Assembly (NCBI GenBank): GCA_009695095.1
Contig: SIBQ01000016.1
Location: forward strand, 1-48,665
DNA: 48,665 nucleotides
Origin: Lacunisphaera sp.
GTDB lineage: Bacteria; Verrucomicrobiota; Verrucomicrobiia; Opitutales; Opitutaceae
Reading direction: 5' to 3'
Shown here: piece after piece, positions 15,550-25,495 of the stretch
How the letters are laid out: every line of letters starts with the position of its first letter
Numbering within the stretch: the stretch's first letter is position 1
Position numbers and translations under genes: made by a program
The notes under the pieces: generated by a model
Database searches by the model: none
The model's input: the letters and a program-made list of their open reading frames with translations, nothing else
What the model was told of the DNA's origin: nothing

Positions 15550-16776
15550 ATGCCCGTGCAGCCCAATATTCTTTGGATACTTACCACCCAATGGCGGGCG
15601 TCGGCGACGGGCTATGCGGGCGATGTGAATGCGCGGACGCCGTGGCTCGACGGGCTGGCGAGCGAGGCGATCAACTACACTCAGGCCGTCACGCCCCATC
15701 CAATGGGGCCGCAGGCGCGCGCCGCGTTGCTGACCGGCAAGCTGTGTCCGGAGAACGGAGTGAGCGATTACTGGGATCCACTGCCGACAGAAGCGCGGAC
15801 CCTAGCGCATGCGCTGAAGGACCGCGGCTATGCGACGGCATTTTTCGGGAAGTGGCATCTGGCGGAGCGCGACCGCAAGGCGCCGTTCGTCGGGGAAAAA
15901 CACGCGAAGCAGATCGTGCCGCCGGAAAGGCGCGGGGGCTTCGAGCTGTGGGAGGGGTTTGAGAGCGGATTTTTGCTGAATGATCCGTGGCTGCATGGGA
16001 CGAGGCTGCCACAGCCGACGCACTTCAAGGGCTACCAGGCGGAAGTGCTCGTGCAACGCGCGGCGGAGTGGTTGTCGCGAGCAAGCTCGCTCCCACAGGG
16101 GAAGCCGTCCTTTTGCATGGTGAGCTTGGAGTCGCCGCATCCGCCGTATCATGCGCCGGCCCCGCATGTGGCCGAGGTGAAGCCGGCTGAATTGAAACTG
16201 CGGGCGAATGTGCCGGTGTGTGGCGACGTGGAGAAGCAGGCCCGCGAGGAACTGGCGGGTTACTACGCGCACATCGAGGCGACGGATCGGGCCATCGGCA
16301 AATTGATGGCCGAAGTGGATTTGACGGAAATGATCGTGGTGTTCACGTCGGTGCATGGAGACATGCATGGAGCGCACAGTTTATTCCGCAAAGGTTGGCC
16401 ATATGAGGAATCAGTTCGCGTTCCGCTCCTAATTCGCATGGAGCAGGGAGCAGGGAGCATGGAGACAAACAAGAAGGACAGCAGTCCGGTGAGCTTGGTT
16501 GATTTGCCGCACATGGCGGTGGCGTGGGCGGAGGGGCGGGAGTGGCACAGCAAGCACGACAGCGCGGCCATCTCGATGCCGAAGGCGTCAGAGATTCCGC
16601 TGCAGTGTCCGGTGGCGTGGCGCGGATTCCGTTCGGCCAAGCACAAGCTGGTGCTGAACGCGGACGGCAGCCCGTGGATGTATTTCAATCTGGAACGTGA
16701 CCCGTTAGAAATGAAAAACCTCGCCGGGGATCCGGCGAGGCAACAGGAGATGGCGGAACTAATCAGGTTGATATAG
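15550..16776 (+). CDS. Sulfatase-fold protein lacking the catalytic and metal-binding residues
   Basis: The 408-residue protein follows the arylsulfatase fold: NILWILTTQWRASATGYAGD, ARAALLTGKLCPENGV, ATAFFGKWHL, SLESPHPPYH, FTSVHGDMHGAHSLF, PYEESVRVPLLIR and YFNLERDPLEMKNLAGDP. The key residues are not there: the metal-binding Asp of TDxQR is Thr, the formylglycine Cys/Ser of CxPSR is absent (MGPQARAALLTG), and the Asp of SDHGD is Val. It is therefore a pseudo-enzyme or a decaying gene, although the frame is intact. Two repeat elements are inserted in frame: a REP-like palindrome (16075-16099) and four 7-bp units (16437-16464). ATG 15550 is the first start before the conserved NILWIL strand. 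Confidence 0.75.
   Translation: MPVQPNILWILTTQWRASATGYAGDVNARTPWLDGLASEAINYTQAVTPHPMGPQARAALLTGKLCPENGVSDYWDPLPTEARTLAHALKDRGYATAFFGKWHLAERDRKAPFVGEKHAKQIVPPERRGGFELWEGFESGFLLNDPWLHGTRLPQPTHFKGYQAEVLVQRAAEWLSRASSLPQGKPSFCMVSLESPHPPYHAPAPHVAEVKPAELKLRANVPVCGDVEKQAREELAGYYAHIEATDRAIGKLMAEVDLTEMIVVFTSVHGDMHGAHSLFRKGWPYEESVRVPLLIRMEQGAGSMETNKKDSSPVSLVDLPHMAVAWAEGREWHSKHDSAAISMPKASEIPLQCPVAWRGFRSAKHKLVLNADGSPWMYFNLERDPLEMKNLAGDPARQQEMAELIRLI
16075..16099. repeat. REP-like palindrome inside the sulfatase-like gene
   Basis: The sequence contains the perfect palindrome GCGAGC-AA-GCTCGC (16077-16090) followed by TCCCACAGG. This matches the well-known repeat built on GTGGGAGCGAGCTTGCTCGC found in Pseudomonas and others. 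It encodes the linker SRASSLPQG between two sulfatase segments and keeps the frame open. Confidence 0.7.
16437..16464. repeat. Four 7-bp units inside the sulfatase-like gene
   Basis: The units are CATGGAG CAGGGAG CAGGGAG CATGGAG. They encode MEQGAGSM, a non-conserved linker after VPLLIR. The element belongs to the same period-7 class found at several other loci in the window. Confidence 0.8.
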
Positions 16777-16783
16777 GAAGATT

Positions 16784-17010
16784 TTACAGGAGGTAACAGA
16801 GGGAACAGAGAAAGAGAGGCATCTCGATTTGTCATTGCGAGGAGGCCCGTTTCACGGGACGACGAAGCAATCCAGCTGGATGGCCACGGCGCGCTTCGTC
16901 CTTCGCCAAGGCTACGGACGACAGGTCGCGTACCTCGCGATGACAAACCAAGGCAGCCCCCAATGGAAGAGAATATTTCTCGGTTCCCTCCGTTTGCTCC
17001 TGTGAGATGA
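16784..17010. repeat. Nested inverted-repeat element: 9-bp-period outer arms around a CATTGCGAGG palindrome
   Basis: The outer arms are TACAGGAGG TAACAGAGG GAACAGAGA (16785-16811) and, on the opposite strand, CACAGGAGC AAACGGAGG GAACCGAGA (about 16977-17005). The inner palindrome is TTTGTCATTGCGAGG (16829-16843) with its complement near 16932-16946, and GACGAAGC / GCTTCGTC (16861-16868 / 16893-16900). CATTGCGAGGAG-type elements are widespread in bacterial genomes. The block fills the space between the sulfatase-like gene and the receiver-domain remnant; no gene is present. Confidence 0.75.
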
Positions 17011-17015
17011 TTTGC

Positions 17016-17135
17016 TCAGGTGCTCTTCGGGCCGAAGTAGCGCCCGATGGCGGCCTGGATCTCCTCGATCTTCACCGGCTTTGGAGATGTAGTCGGTCAT
17101 GCCGGCCTCGAGGCAGCGCTCGCGGTTTCGACTCA
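17016..17135 (-). pseudogene. Response-regulator receiver domain, C-terminal fragment
   Basis: Minus-strand sequence reads RERCLEAGMTDYISK and, after a one-base shift near 17082, PVKIEEIQAAIGRYFGPKST to a stop at 17016-17018. This is the end of a CheY-like receiver domain (LEAGMxDYISKPV contains the conserved Lys). About 40 residues remain of a typical 120. Sequence upstream of the Arg-rich start does not match. Probably the tail of a hybrid histidine kinase removed by rearrangement. From here to 17258 I see no other gene. Confidence 0.7.
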
Positions 17136-17258
17136 GGGAAGGCAGCATGGAGCGCGGTTCAACTAGCTAGGGTGGCAACTTTGCTATGGCAATGGATTTA
17201 GGGGGTTCCACCCAGTTTAATGGGGATGGGTTTCCGCCAAAACAAAACGCAGCGGACC

Positions 17259-20060
17259 TTAACCCTTTGGAGTATTGGATTTTCCCGGGTCACCCGCCGG
17301 GGCGGTGGCAGGGGGAGGTTTTAGGGCAGAAGCAGGATCTTCCGGATGGGACCCGGATGGCCCGACCACGATGGACCAGTCCGGGTTGGTGAGGGGGCCG
17401 CTGAGTTTCAATTCCAGGATGCTGGTGATCGGATTGATGACGATGCCAATGGCGACGGTCAGCAGGGTATGTTTTTCCTCAAAGGGCTTGAACTTGGCGG
17501 TAAAATCCAGTGCGTTTGTCGCGAACTCGTAATTACCCCGCGCGTCGATGACGGCGCTGCGCCCGGAGATTCTCAGGTCGGGGAAGTTCAAGCGCCCGGC
17601 GTCCAGCTTGAAGCTGGTGTGCGCCTCATCCAGCTTGAGGGAGGAGAAGTTCAGCGACAGCGTGCTGAGCACCTGTGACAGCAGGCCGAACAAGTGGATC
17701 TCCGCCAGCTCGGTGCCGGTCAACGCCGCATTGCCCCTGCCGGTGAAGCTGGCGATCTCGCCCGGCTGGCCGATCGCCGACAGCGCCACATCTAGCCGGC
17801 CGCCCGAGGCGCGCTGTATGAATTTGCCTTCGGCCGCGGTCACGGACTTCTGCCCTGTGCGGTTGCGCTGGTATTCCTCTACCGCCCGGATTGTGCGGGC
17901 GAGGTCCGCGCCGGTGAGGTAAACGTCAAAGCCCAGCCGGCGGTAGTCCGGCGGCCCGCTGACGGCAGCCTTGCACGTGCCCTTGCCGCCCGCCGTGGTG
18001 AACTGGATGTCATCCAGCCGGACGTCCTGACCCGTGACTCTGCCAACCACCTGCAAGGTTTCCAGCGGAAAACCAAAATAGTGCAAGCCGCCCTCGGCCA
18101 GGCCGGTGAAGGAATAATTGGGTGTCTCACGCGGTGCCTTGCCCTCAATGGTGCCCGCCGCGTGCACCCGCGGTGGCGACGTAAACTGCATGGTCGCGAG
18201 CAACTCGCTCAACTTGCCCTCGAGCATATTCCCGTAGATCCAGGGGTCGACACTGCCCGCGAGATCGAACTCCATCCGCAGGGTTTCCCTCGTGGCCGGG
18301 TCGCCCCAACGCTTGATCCAGCCATCGAGCCGCTGCGCGCCGCCGGCGCGTGTGGCATTGAATTCGATCACATGGGTGAAGTGCGGCCGCAGGAAAACCA
18401 GCGCGTGCGTCTGCGCAAAATCCCCGCCCCACACCGTGGCGGACCCGGTTTCAGTCCGCCCGAAATACACCGTGCGGGCGGAGTCCTTCCAGCGGCCAGA
18501 CAGATCTACGACGGCGTCGGGGCGCGCGGCGGGAAAGGCGAAGTGCTCGGTCCAGAACTTCGTCCACCAGTCGCCGCGAAACCAGCCGTTGATGTCCGGC
18601 GGCCGCAGCCGGCCGCTCAGCAGCATGCGATAGTCGGTGGTCGCAAAGTCCATCCAGTAGGAGCCGCGTGCGATGTTCTCGGACATGGTGACCTGCGCAT
18701 CGGAGGCGAGGAAACTCGGGCCGTTGATGTCGATCCGCCCGCGGGCCGAGGTGATCTTCACTCCGTGCGAGTCGAGCGCGCCAGCATCCACCCGGCCCGT
18801 GGCACTTGCGAAGCGCCAGCCGGGGGAGATCATGGCCGTGCCGCGAAACGCCACGGGATCGGCGAAGACAAAATAGGGCGCGGCGCGGGGCGTATGCGCG
18901 GCTAGCACGCGATTGATCAGCCCGGCGGCTACGCGGCCCTCGGCCGAGATGCGCGCCGATTGCGTCTTCAGCTTGGCCTCGACCTCGGCGGTGAGGAATT
19001 CCCCGCTGATCTGCGTCGCCACGGTGGTGCGCACATCGGGCCACCCGGACAGGTCGGCGCGCAGCACGGGGCCGAGCGCCGACTCGCCCTCCGCCTTCAC
19101 TGTGCCGGCCGCCACGAGCGCATCCAGGGGGCGCGCAGAAAAACTCCCCGGCAGAAACCGCGCGGTGAGGATGGTGCGCACGTTTTCCACCGTGCACTCC
19201 CCGCGGTAATTGGCGCTCTGGGCGGCGGCATGCAGGCGCACCTGGCGCTCGCCCAGGCTATCGAGCCGCAGCGTGGCGGTCGCCGCCAGCGGGCCGAGCG
19301 TAAGCGGCAGGGCCCAAGGTTGCGCCGCGGCCTTCGCGGTGAGGAGTAGGTGCGCGTGATTGCCCATCCCCGCCGTGCTTTCCAGGCGGATGGCCAGTGT
19401 GGGCTCCTCAAACGCGTCGAGCTGGTGCACCTCGAGCGCGAGCCGGCGGCTGATTTGCAAAAACTGGACGGCCAGGGGGTCGGGCGACAGCGGCGGGGCC
19501 CCCGCCAGGCGCGCCGGCAACGCGAGATCACCTTGAGCAGTGACGGCCAGCCGGCCGATGCGACCGGTGAACTGGTCCACCAGCCAGCGGTTGTCCTCAT
19601 GTCGCAGCACCAGGGCCAGGTCGTGTACCAGAGGCTCGGCGGTGCCGCTGGGGGAGAGCATCGCCGGCAATTGCAGCGCGGCGCCCTCGAGTCGGATTTC
19701 GTCGGGGATGGGCCGGCCGCCGAGCACCGACCAGATATCGCGCCGGAGGTAAAGCAGCCGGCAGGTCAGCAGCGGATCCGCGAATTGCCGGGAGCGAAGC
19801 TGCACGTCCTCGAGCAGGATTTTTCCCGTGGGGTCGAGGCGGGCCCGGCCGAACTTGATGACGAGATTGGCCTTCGCCAGCTCGGCCTCGGTGCGCCGCA
19901 GCACGAAGCCCGGCACCGGCAGCTCCTTCGCCGCGGCGATCCAGATGAGCGTGACGAGCGAGGCCCCGAGCACGAGCCACACCGCCCAGCACGCCAGCGT
20001 GGCGAGGCAGGAGCCGCAATACCGCAGCACGCTGTAGGCTGGACGTGAAGGAGGGGGCAT
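17259..20060 (-). CDS. AsmA-like envelope protein with N-terminal membrane anchor
   Basis: The 933-residue protein has an N-terminal membrane segment (LATLACWAVWLVLGASLVTL, about 17-40) and a long beta-rich region. It ends with LSLNFSSLKLDEAHTSFKLD, then LRISGRSAVIDARGNYEF and ITSILELKLSGPLTNPDWSI. This C-terminal pattern is typical of AsmA/YhdP/DUF3971 proteins, which form long periplasmic grooves implicated in phospholipid transport to the outer membrane. The C-terminal 35 residues are Pro/Ala rich. It is the last gene of a minus-strand run after the DUF4340 gene (30-bp gap). The function follows from the family; the partner is unknown. Confidence 0.75.
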   Translation of the reverse strand: MPPPSRPAYSVLRYCGSCLATLACWAVWLVLGASLVTLIWIAAAKELPVPGFVLRRTEAELAKANLVIKFGRARLDPTGKILLEDVQLRSRQFADPLLTCRLLYLRRDIWSVLGGRPIPDEIRLEGAALQLPAMLSPSGTAEPLVHDLALVLRHEDNRWLVDQFTGRIGRLAVTAQGDLALPARLAGAPPLSPDPLAVQFLQISRRLALEVHQLDAFEEPTLAIRLESTAGMGNHAHLLLTAKAAAQPWALPLTLGPLAATATLRLDSLGERQVRLHAAAQSANYRGECTVENVRTILTARFLPGSFSARPLDALVAAGTVKAEGESALGPVLRADLSGWPDVRTTVATQISGEFLTAEVEAKLKTQSARISAEGRVAAGLINRVLAAHTPRAAPYFVFADPVAFRGTAMISPGWRFASATGRVDAGALDSHGVKITSARGRIDINGPSFLASDAQVTMSENIARGSYWMDFATTDYRMLLSGRLRPPDINGWFRGDWWTKFWTEHFAFPAARPDAVVDLSGRWKDSARTVYFGRTETGSATVWGGDFAQTHALVFLRPHFTHVIEFNATRAGGAQRLDGWIKRWGDPATRETLRMEFDLAGSVDPWIYGNMLEGKLSELLATMQFTSPPRVHAAGTIEGKAPRETPNYSFTGLAEGGLHYFGFPLETLQVVGRVTGQDVRLDDIQFTTAGGKGTCKAAVSGPPDYRRLGFDVYLTGADLARTIRAVEEYQRNRTGQKSVTAAEGKFIQRASGGRLDVALSAIGQPGEIASFTGRGNAALTGTELAEIHLFGLLSQVLSTLSLNFSSLKLDEAHTSFKLDAGRLNFPDLRISGRSAVIDARGNYEFATNALDFTAKFKPFEEKHTLLTVAIGIVINPITSILELKLSGPLTNPDWSIVVGPSGSHPEDPASALKPPPATAPAGDPGKSNTPKG

Positions 20061-20090
20061 GGCACTGGAGCGGCGGCGCGGGGACTTCCC

Positions 20091-22058
20091 TCAGGGCTTG
20101 CCAGTAACAGCAGGCGGAGTGGTTTCTGCGGGCTTGGGCGGGGCGGTCGGGGTGACGATGGGTGGGCCCGGGTCGTTTTTCTCGGCGTAGGTCAGGGCAA
20201 AGATCGCGTCGAGCATCTCCTGGGGCACTTCAAACACCACGCCGCCAAACTCCGCGGTGCCAGCCACCAAGGTCGTACCATCGAGGCGGTCGGTCAGGAA
20301 CAGAATCGAGCTGGAATTTTGCGCCGTGCCGCTGCCCCCCGCGAAGGTGATGCTGGTCTCGAGCCGGTATTTCCACGGGCGCGGTCCCTGCGCGGTGTCG
20401 GCTTGGTCGGGCGAGAAACTGTCGGCCGTGTAGCGCTTTGCGCGCAGCGTGCGCATCTGGCCGAGCAACGTACCCAGGGCCAGGCGGACCGGGTCGGGCA
20501 ACTTCGCACTGGCGAGCGACTCGGGGGTAAGGGCGACCTCGTTGTTGGCGTTCCACCGGATCTGGTTGCCCGACAGCTCGGTGAGCTTGAGCACGGTGAT
20601 GCGGGCGCTCTCGGGCAGTTCGCGCAGCACGCGCTGGCGGTAATGGCGGGCCAGCACGGGAGTCGCATCGAGAATATCCGGCAGGATCGAGTAAACATAT
20701 GGCGCGTTGGTCACGCGGGCAAAGGCCTCGCCGGGCTTGTCGGGTGAGATGCCGATCCGGAGCGTGAGAGTGGAAGGCTCGGTGCCGCGGGGGCCGCCAC
20801 CCGAGCTGAGGCCGAGCGTGAGTTCCCGCTCGGGACGGTTGAAGCCCAAATTCTCCAGGTCGGCGGTAGCGGGGGCGTCACTGAGGAATTTTCTTGCCGC
20901 GAGCTGGGAGATTTTTTGCAGCACCTCAGTCACCACCGCGGAGTCGGCCGCGGTGGTGAGAGGTGTCTGGCCGCTGACGCGGACGACGGCCTGCCAGCCT
21001 TGCTCGCGGGCGTCCTCCTCAAGGCGCTGGAGGGTCAGCTCCGGCTGGCCGGGCGCGGCGATGGTCAGGGTGGTGACGGCATCCGGCCCGAAATCCAGCA
21101 CCCGGGGGTCGCGGAGTGTCTCCTGCGCGGTCCGGAGCACGTCGAGCAGCGGCGTGGCCACGGCGACCGTGAAGACGACCGTCTTGTCCTCGATCTTGGC
21201 GAAATACTCTCCGGCGGCGGCGGCGCCGCCCAGCAGCAGCGTCTCGCGGCGGGCGTTGCCCTCGAGGGTGACGCGCAAGACGGGCGAGTTGAGCCCGGTG
21301 CGCTCTAGGTCGGTATCGCGTGGTTCAAGAAAATTTTTCGCGGTGAGGGCGTTGAGCGCGTTAATGGTCACCTCGACGGCGCTCTTGCTGGCGCGGGCGA
21401 GGATGGGTGTTTCGAAGTTCCACCGGCCGGCACTGGAACGCAAGCGGACCTTGAGACTGGATGGCGGGGCGGTCTGGACGTTGAGCGAGCGAACCTCAAA
21501 CACCGGAATGGTGAAGATCGAGCCGGCGCGGAGCTGGTCAAGCGGAAGACCGACCGTTTCCGCCAGGCTGCGGCCGACGACGTGGATAACCGCGCCGTCG
21601 GGCGAGAGCACATAGAGGCGCTTGCCGATCCGGGTGTCGTCGCCGATCTTGAGCGTATAAGATTTGCCGGCGGAGGTGAAGGCGAGGGTGATGGCCGGCT
21701 CCACCAGCCCGAAGTCAGCCAGCGTCTGGTTGCTCGCAATGAGGTCGGCGACGGCGAAACTGGTCTCGTGTTCGAGAAATTGCAGCTCGTTGATGATGCC
21801 GGCGATGGCGTTCCGGTCGGCGGGCCAGTCGTGGGGCGAGGCTAGCCACCACGATTCACCGCGACGCTCGAGTTTCACCAGCGCGCCAGTGCTGCTGGTG
21901 CGGGTGAGTGAATCAATGGAAGCAACCTCGGGGCCGAGCACGCGTTTGCGCGCCTCCAGGGTCTTCAGCTCGTTGATCCGGGGCAGGTCATAGTAATAAA
22001 TGTAGCAGAACAGAACGACATTGAGGAAGAGCAGGACGACGGTGACTTTGGAGCGCAT
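20091..22058 (-). CDS. DUF4340 domain protein
   Basis: The 655-residue protein has an N-terminal anchor (KVTVVLLFLNVVLFCYIYYY) followed by repeated DUF4340-type modules: SWWLASPHDWPADRNAIAGI, then GDDTRIGKRLYVLS, and a similar second copy around residues 370-480 (ISQLAARKFLSDAPATADL, GISPDKPGEAFARVTN). DUF4340 proteins commonly follow GldG-like and ABC-2 genes, as here, and are thought to be periplasmic parts of that transporter. Start ATG at 22058. It is separated from the GldG-like gene by a 7-bp-period repeat (22069-22153). The frame is intact and full length. Confidence 0.8.
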   Translation of the reverse strand: MRSKVTVVLLFLNVVLFCYIYYYDLPRINELKTLEARKRVLGPEVASIDSLTRTSSTGALVKLERRGESWWLASPHDWPADRNAIAGIINELQFLEHETSFAVADLIASNQTLADFGLVEPAITLAFTSAGKSYTLKIGDDTRIGKRLYVLSPDGAVIHVVGRSLAETVGLPLDQLRAGSIFTIPVFEVRSLNVQTAPPSSLKVRLRSSAGRWNFETPILARASKSAVEVTINALNALTAKNFLEPRDTDLERTGLNSPVLRVTLEGNARRETLLLGGAAAAGEYFAKIEDKTVVFTVAVATPLLDVLRTAQETLRDPRVLDFGPDAVTTLTIAAPGQPELTLQRLEEDAREQGWQAVVRVSGQTPLTTAADSAVVTEVLQKISQLAARKFLSDAPATADLENLGFNRPERELTLGLSSGGGPRGTEPSTLTLRIGISPDKPGEAFARVTNAPYVYSILPDILDATPVLARHYRQRVLRELPESARITVLKLTELSGNQIRWNANNEVALTPESLASAKLPDPVRLALGTLLGQMRTLRAKRYTADSFSPDQADTAQGPRPWKYRLETSITFAGGSGTAQNSSSILFLTDRLDGTTLVAGTAEFGGVVFEVPQEMLDAIFALTYAEKNDPGPPIVTPTAPPKPAETTPPAVTGKP

Positions 22059-22068
22059 GGGAGAAAAA

Positions 22069-22153
22069 TGATCAGCTGTCAGCAGACAGTATAGCAGACT
22101 TGATCGGGAATGAGGTTGGCATGACTTAATGGGCTGAGCGCTGAAAGCTGGAG
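22069..22153. repeat. Period-7 repeat with inverted arms, adjacent to a stop codon
   Basis: The left arm is TGATCAG CTGTCAG CAGACAG (22069-22089) and the right arm GCTGAGC GCTGAAA GCTGGAG (22133-22153). The right arm ends one base before the stop codon of the GldG-like gene (22155-22157), so in transcript orientation the element begins immediately after that stop. It could form a hairpin separating the GldG-like and DUF4340 cistrons. Confidence 0.7.
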
Positions 22154-22154
22154 G

Positions 22155-23627
22155 CTAATTCCGCCGGGTCCAGTACACGACGAAACCGAGCAGGGCGACG
22201 ACCCCCGGCACGGCCAGGAACAGACCGAGGCGTAGCCGGACAAGTTCCTCCTGGCTGAGGGCGAGTTGAAAGCGCTGGATGATCCGGGCCGGGATGCTGA
22301 GCTGCGTGTCGCGGTCCACGGCCCAGTTCACGGTGGCGAGCATGACATTGAGGTTGCCCGCGGTGTAGATGCGATTGTTGGTGACCAGGTCAGCCGTGCC
22401 GAAGACCGCGATGCGGCCGCCCCGCACACTAAGGGGCAGGTTGTTGGCGGGCTTCAGTCGCTCGGAAATAACCATGACCCCGAGCTGGCCGATCAAATCC
22501 TGGCCCGGAGTGGGAGCGGGCAGGATGCGCTGGCGGTAGTTGATCTCGCCCCAGGCCGTCTCGCTGGTGGCGACGAGCTTTTTAATGTTGAGCCCGTCGG
22601 CGGCGGAGCGTCCGATGTCCTCGCTGACCACGCGCGCCGGGCCGACCAGCAGGGGGAGGTCGTTGTTGATGAGGTTCTGGGTGATCTCGTGCGGCAGATA
22701 GTTTTTCAGGATGAGGTCGTTGGTGCCGGAGAGGCTGCTGCTGGTTGTGTCGATGATGACGTTATCATAGACAATGACACCCCAGTCGAAGAGAAGGTTT
22801 TCCAAGCCGGGCGCGCGTGCCGGGTCGAGCATGAGGACGAGGCGGCCGGCACGGGTTTGGAGGAAATTTCGCAGCAGTTCTTCCTCAAAAGGCTGCACGG
22901 CTTTCAGCTGGCCGGCGATGACCAGCAGGGCGGCATCATCGGGAATCTTGTGGGTGAGGCTGAGGTCGAGGCCGGCGATCTCAAAGTTGCGTTGCCGGAG
23001 TTCGTCGCGCAGCCGCGAGAGGCCGCGCACCCCGTCGACGTCACCGGGCTGCTGTTCGCCATGGCCGCTGAGGAAATAGATGGTCTTCTTGCCCGGGCTG
23101 GAGACATCGAGGATGGCGGCGGTGAGAGTGGACTCGCCCTTGAACGCTTCCCGGCTGATCCGCTTGCGGAGGATGTAGAAGTCGCTGACCGGGATAACGC
23201 GCTGGCGGTCCTCGCTGGTGAGCACGACAACGTTGGGTTGTTCGAGGCCGAGGGCCGAGGCGGTCGTGTGGTCCTGATAGACGTTGACGAAGCGGACCTC
23301 GATCTTGCCCTTGCGGCCGTTGCGAGTGAGGTAAACGTATTCGCGGAGCAATCCGCTGATATCGCGGAAGGCCTGTGCCACCTCCTCGTTGTCGCGGTCA
23401 TCGGTCAGGGTGACCGTGATTCTCACGTCCCGCTCGAGCCGCTCGAGGTAAGACTTCGTCTCGGCGGACAGTGAGTGCTGGCGGGCCCGGGTGAGATCGA
23501 AGCGGGTGTTGTGATTGAGGGCGACGTAGTTGAGCCCGCCAAAGAGGGCAAGAAACAGCACGGCCTGCAGGAGCAGGTTGATGAACCGGATCCAGCGGGC
23601 GGCGCGGAAGCTGTCGGCGAAGTTCAT
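22155..23627 (-). CDS. GldG-like ABC transporter auxiliary protein
   Basis: The 490-residue protein has an N-terminal membrane segment (INLLLQAVLFLALFGGLNYV) and a C-terminal one (LGLFLAVPGVVALLGFVVYW). Between them is the ABC_transp_aux domain typical of GldG: LTRARQHSLSAETKSYLERL, VNVYQDHTTASALGLEQPNV, IYFLSGHGEQQP and VLMLDPARAPGLENLLFDWG. In Bacteroidota GldG works with GldA and GldF; in other phyla the trio is an uncharacterised ABC-2 exporter. It starts one base after the permease stop, indicating translational coupling. Function inferred from family and operon. Confidence 0.85.
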   Translation of the reverse strand: MNFADSFRAARWIRFINLLLQAVLFLALFGGLNYVALNHNTRFDLTRARQHSLSAETKSYLERLERDVRITVTLTDDRDNEEVAQAFRDISGLLREYVYLTRNGRKGKIEVRFVNVYQDHTTASALGLEQPNVVVLTSEDRQRVIPVSDFYILRKRISREAFKGESTLTAAILDVSSPGKKTIYFLSGHGEQQPGDVDGVRGLSRLRDELRQRNFEIAGLDLSLTHKIPDDAALLVIAGQLKAVQPFEEELLRNFLQTRAGRLVLMLDPARAPGLENLLFDWGVIVYDNVIIDTTSSSLSGTNDLILKNYLPHEITQNLINNDLPLLVGPARVVSEDIGRSAADGLNIKKLVATSETAWGEINYRQRILPAPTPGQDLIGQLGVMVISERLKPANNLPLSVRGGRIAVFGTADLVTNNRIYTAGNLNVMLATVNWAVDRDTQLSIPARIIQRFQLALSQEELVRLRLGLFLAVPGVVALLGFVVYWTRRN

Positions 23628-23628
23628 G

Positions 23629-24390
23629 TCAGCTGTTCAATATCTTGGCCTCGACGCCAAGGATACTGAAGATGAGGGCCAGGGTGGACCCGGTGAGATA
23701 GAAGAAAACCTGGCGTGTATCGATGACGCCATTGGTGAAGTCCGCCACATGGCTGGGGATCCGCAGCGCGTCGATCGCGGCCTTGACCGGGGACAGCCTC
23801 TCGCTGCTCAGCGCGCTGAGGTCACCCAGGTAGCTGAGCCCGCCGATCAGGCCGAGCAGCATGGTGAAGCAGAGGATGCCGGCGACCGCTTGGCTGCGGG
23901 TGAGCGCGCTGGCGAGGATGCCGATGGACACGAAAAGCAGCCCACTGACCGCGATGAACAGGTAGCCACCGATGAGCGGCCCGGTGTCGAGGTAGCGCAC
24001 ATCGCGGGCATAGACTTGCAGGATGTAGTGGAAGCCGAGGGTCGTGCCCCACAGCAGCAGGTAGAAGAGGTAGGCGGCGGAGAATTTCCCGAGCACCACT
24101 TCGGCCGTGCTGACGGGCGCGGTGAGGAGCGTCTCGAGTGTACCCATCCGGCGTTCCTCGGCAAAGGACTTCATTGTCAGCATCGGCACCATGAAGAATA
24201 CCGGAAACCAGAAGTACTGGAAAAAAAGGACAGCCGGCGGCGTTTCCTGCGCTTCCTTGCTGTAGAGGTCCAGAATACCGGCGAAGATGAAGCCCATCAC
24301 CAGCAGGAAGAACACTGCGGCGATGTAAGTGCTCGCGCTGTAGAGCAGGGCCCGGATTTCCTGGGAGAGAATAGTGAAGTAATGGCGCAT
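23629..24390 (-). CDS. ABC-2 type permease (GldF-like)
   Basis: The 253-residue protein has six membrane segments (STYIAAVFFLLVMGFIFAGI, FFQYFWFPVFFMVPML, AYLFYLLLWGTTLGF, YLFIAVSGLLFVSIGILASA, AVAGILCFTMLLGLIGGL and VFFYLTGSTLALIFSIL). The cytoplasmic EERRMGTLETLLTAPV is the characteristic ABC-2/GldF/NosY motif after segment two. It is flanked by the ATPase (21-bp gap) and the GldG-like protein (1-bp gap), forming a complete exporter set. The substrate is unknown. Confidence 0.88.
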   Translation of the reverse strand: MRHYFTILSQEIRALLYSASTYIAAVFFLLVMGFIFAGILDLYSKEAQETPPAVLFFQYFWFPVFFMVPMLTMKSFAEERRMGTLETLLTAPVSTAEVVLGKFSAAYLFYLLLWGTTLGFHYILQVYARDVRYLDTGPLIGGYLFIAVSGLLFVSIGILASALTRSQAVAGILCFTMLLGLIGGLSYLGDLSALSSERLSPVKAAIDALRIPSHVADFTNGVIDTRQVFFYLTGSTLALIFSILGVEAKILNS

Positions 24391-24411
24391 CGGAAATTGC
24401 GGAATGGCGGG

Positions 24412-25437
<1,026 letters not shown>

Positions 25438-25495
25438 GCCGGCGGTTGCAGGAATCATTTACACGAGGAATCGGCCCCGCGAGCAAGCCTGCGTA

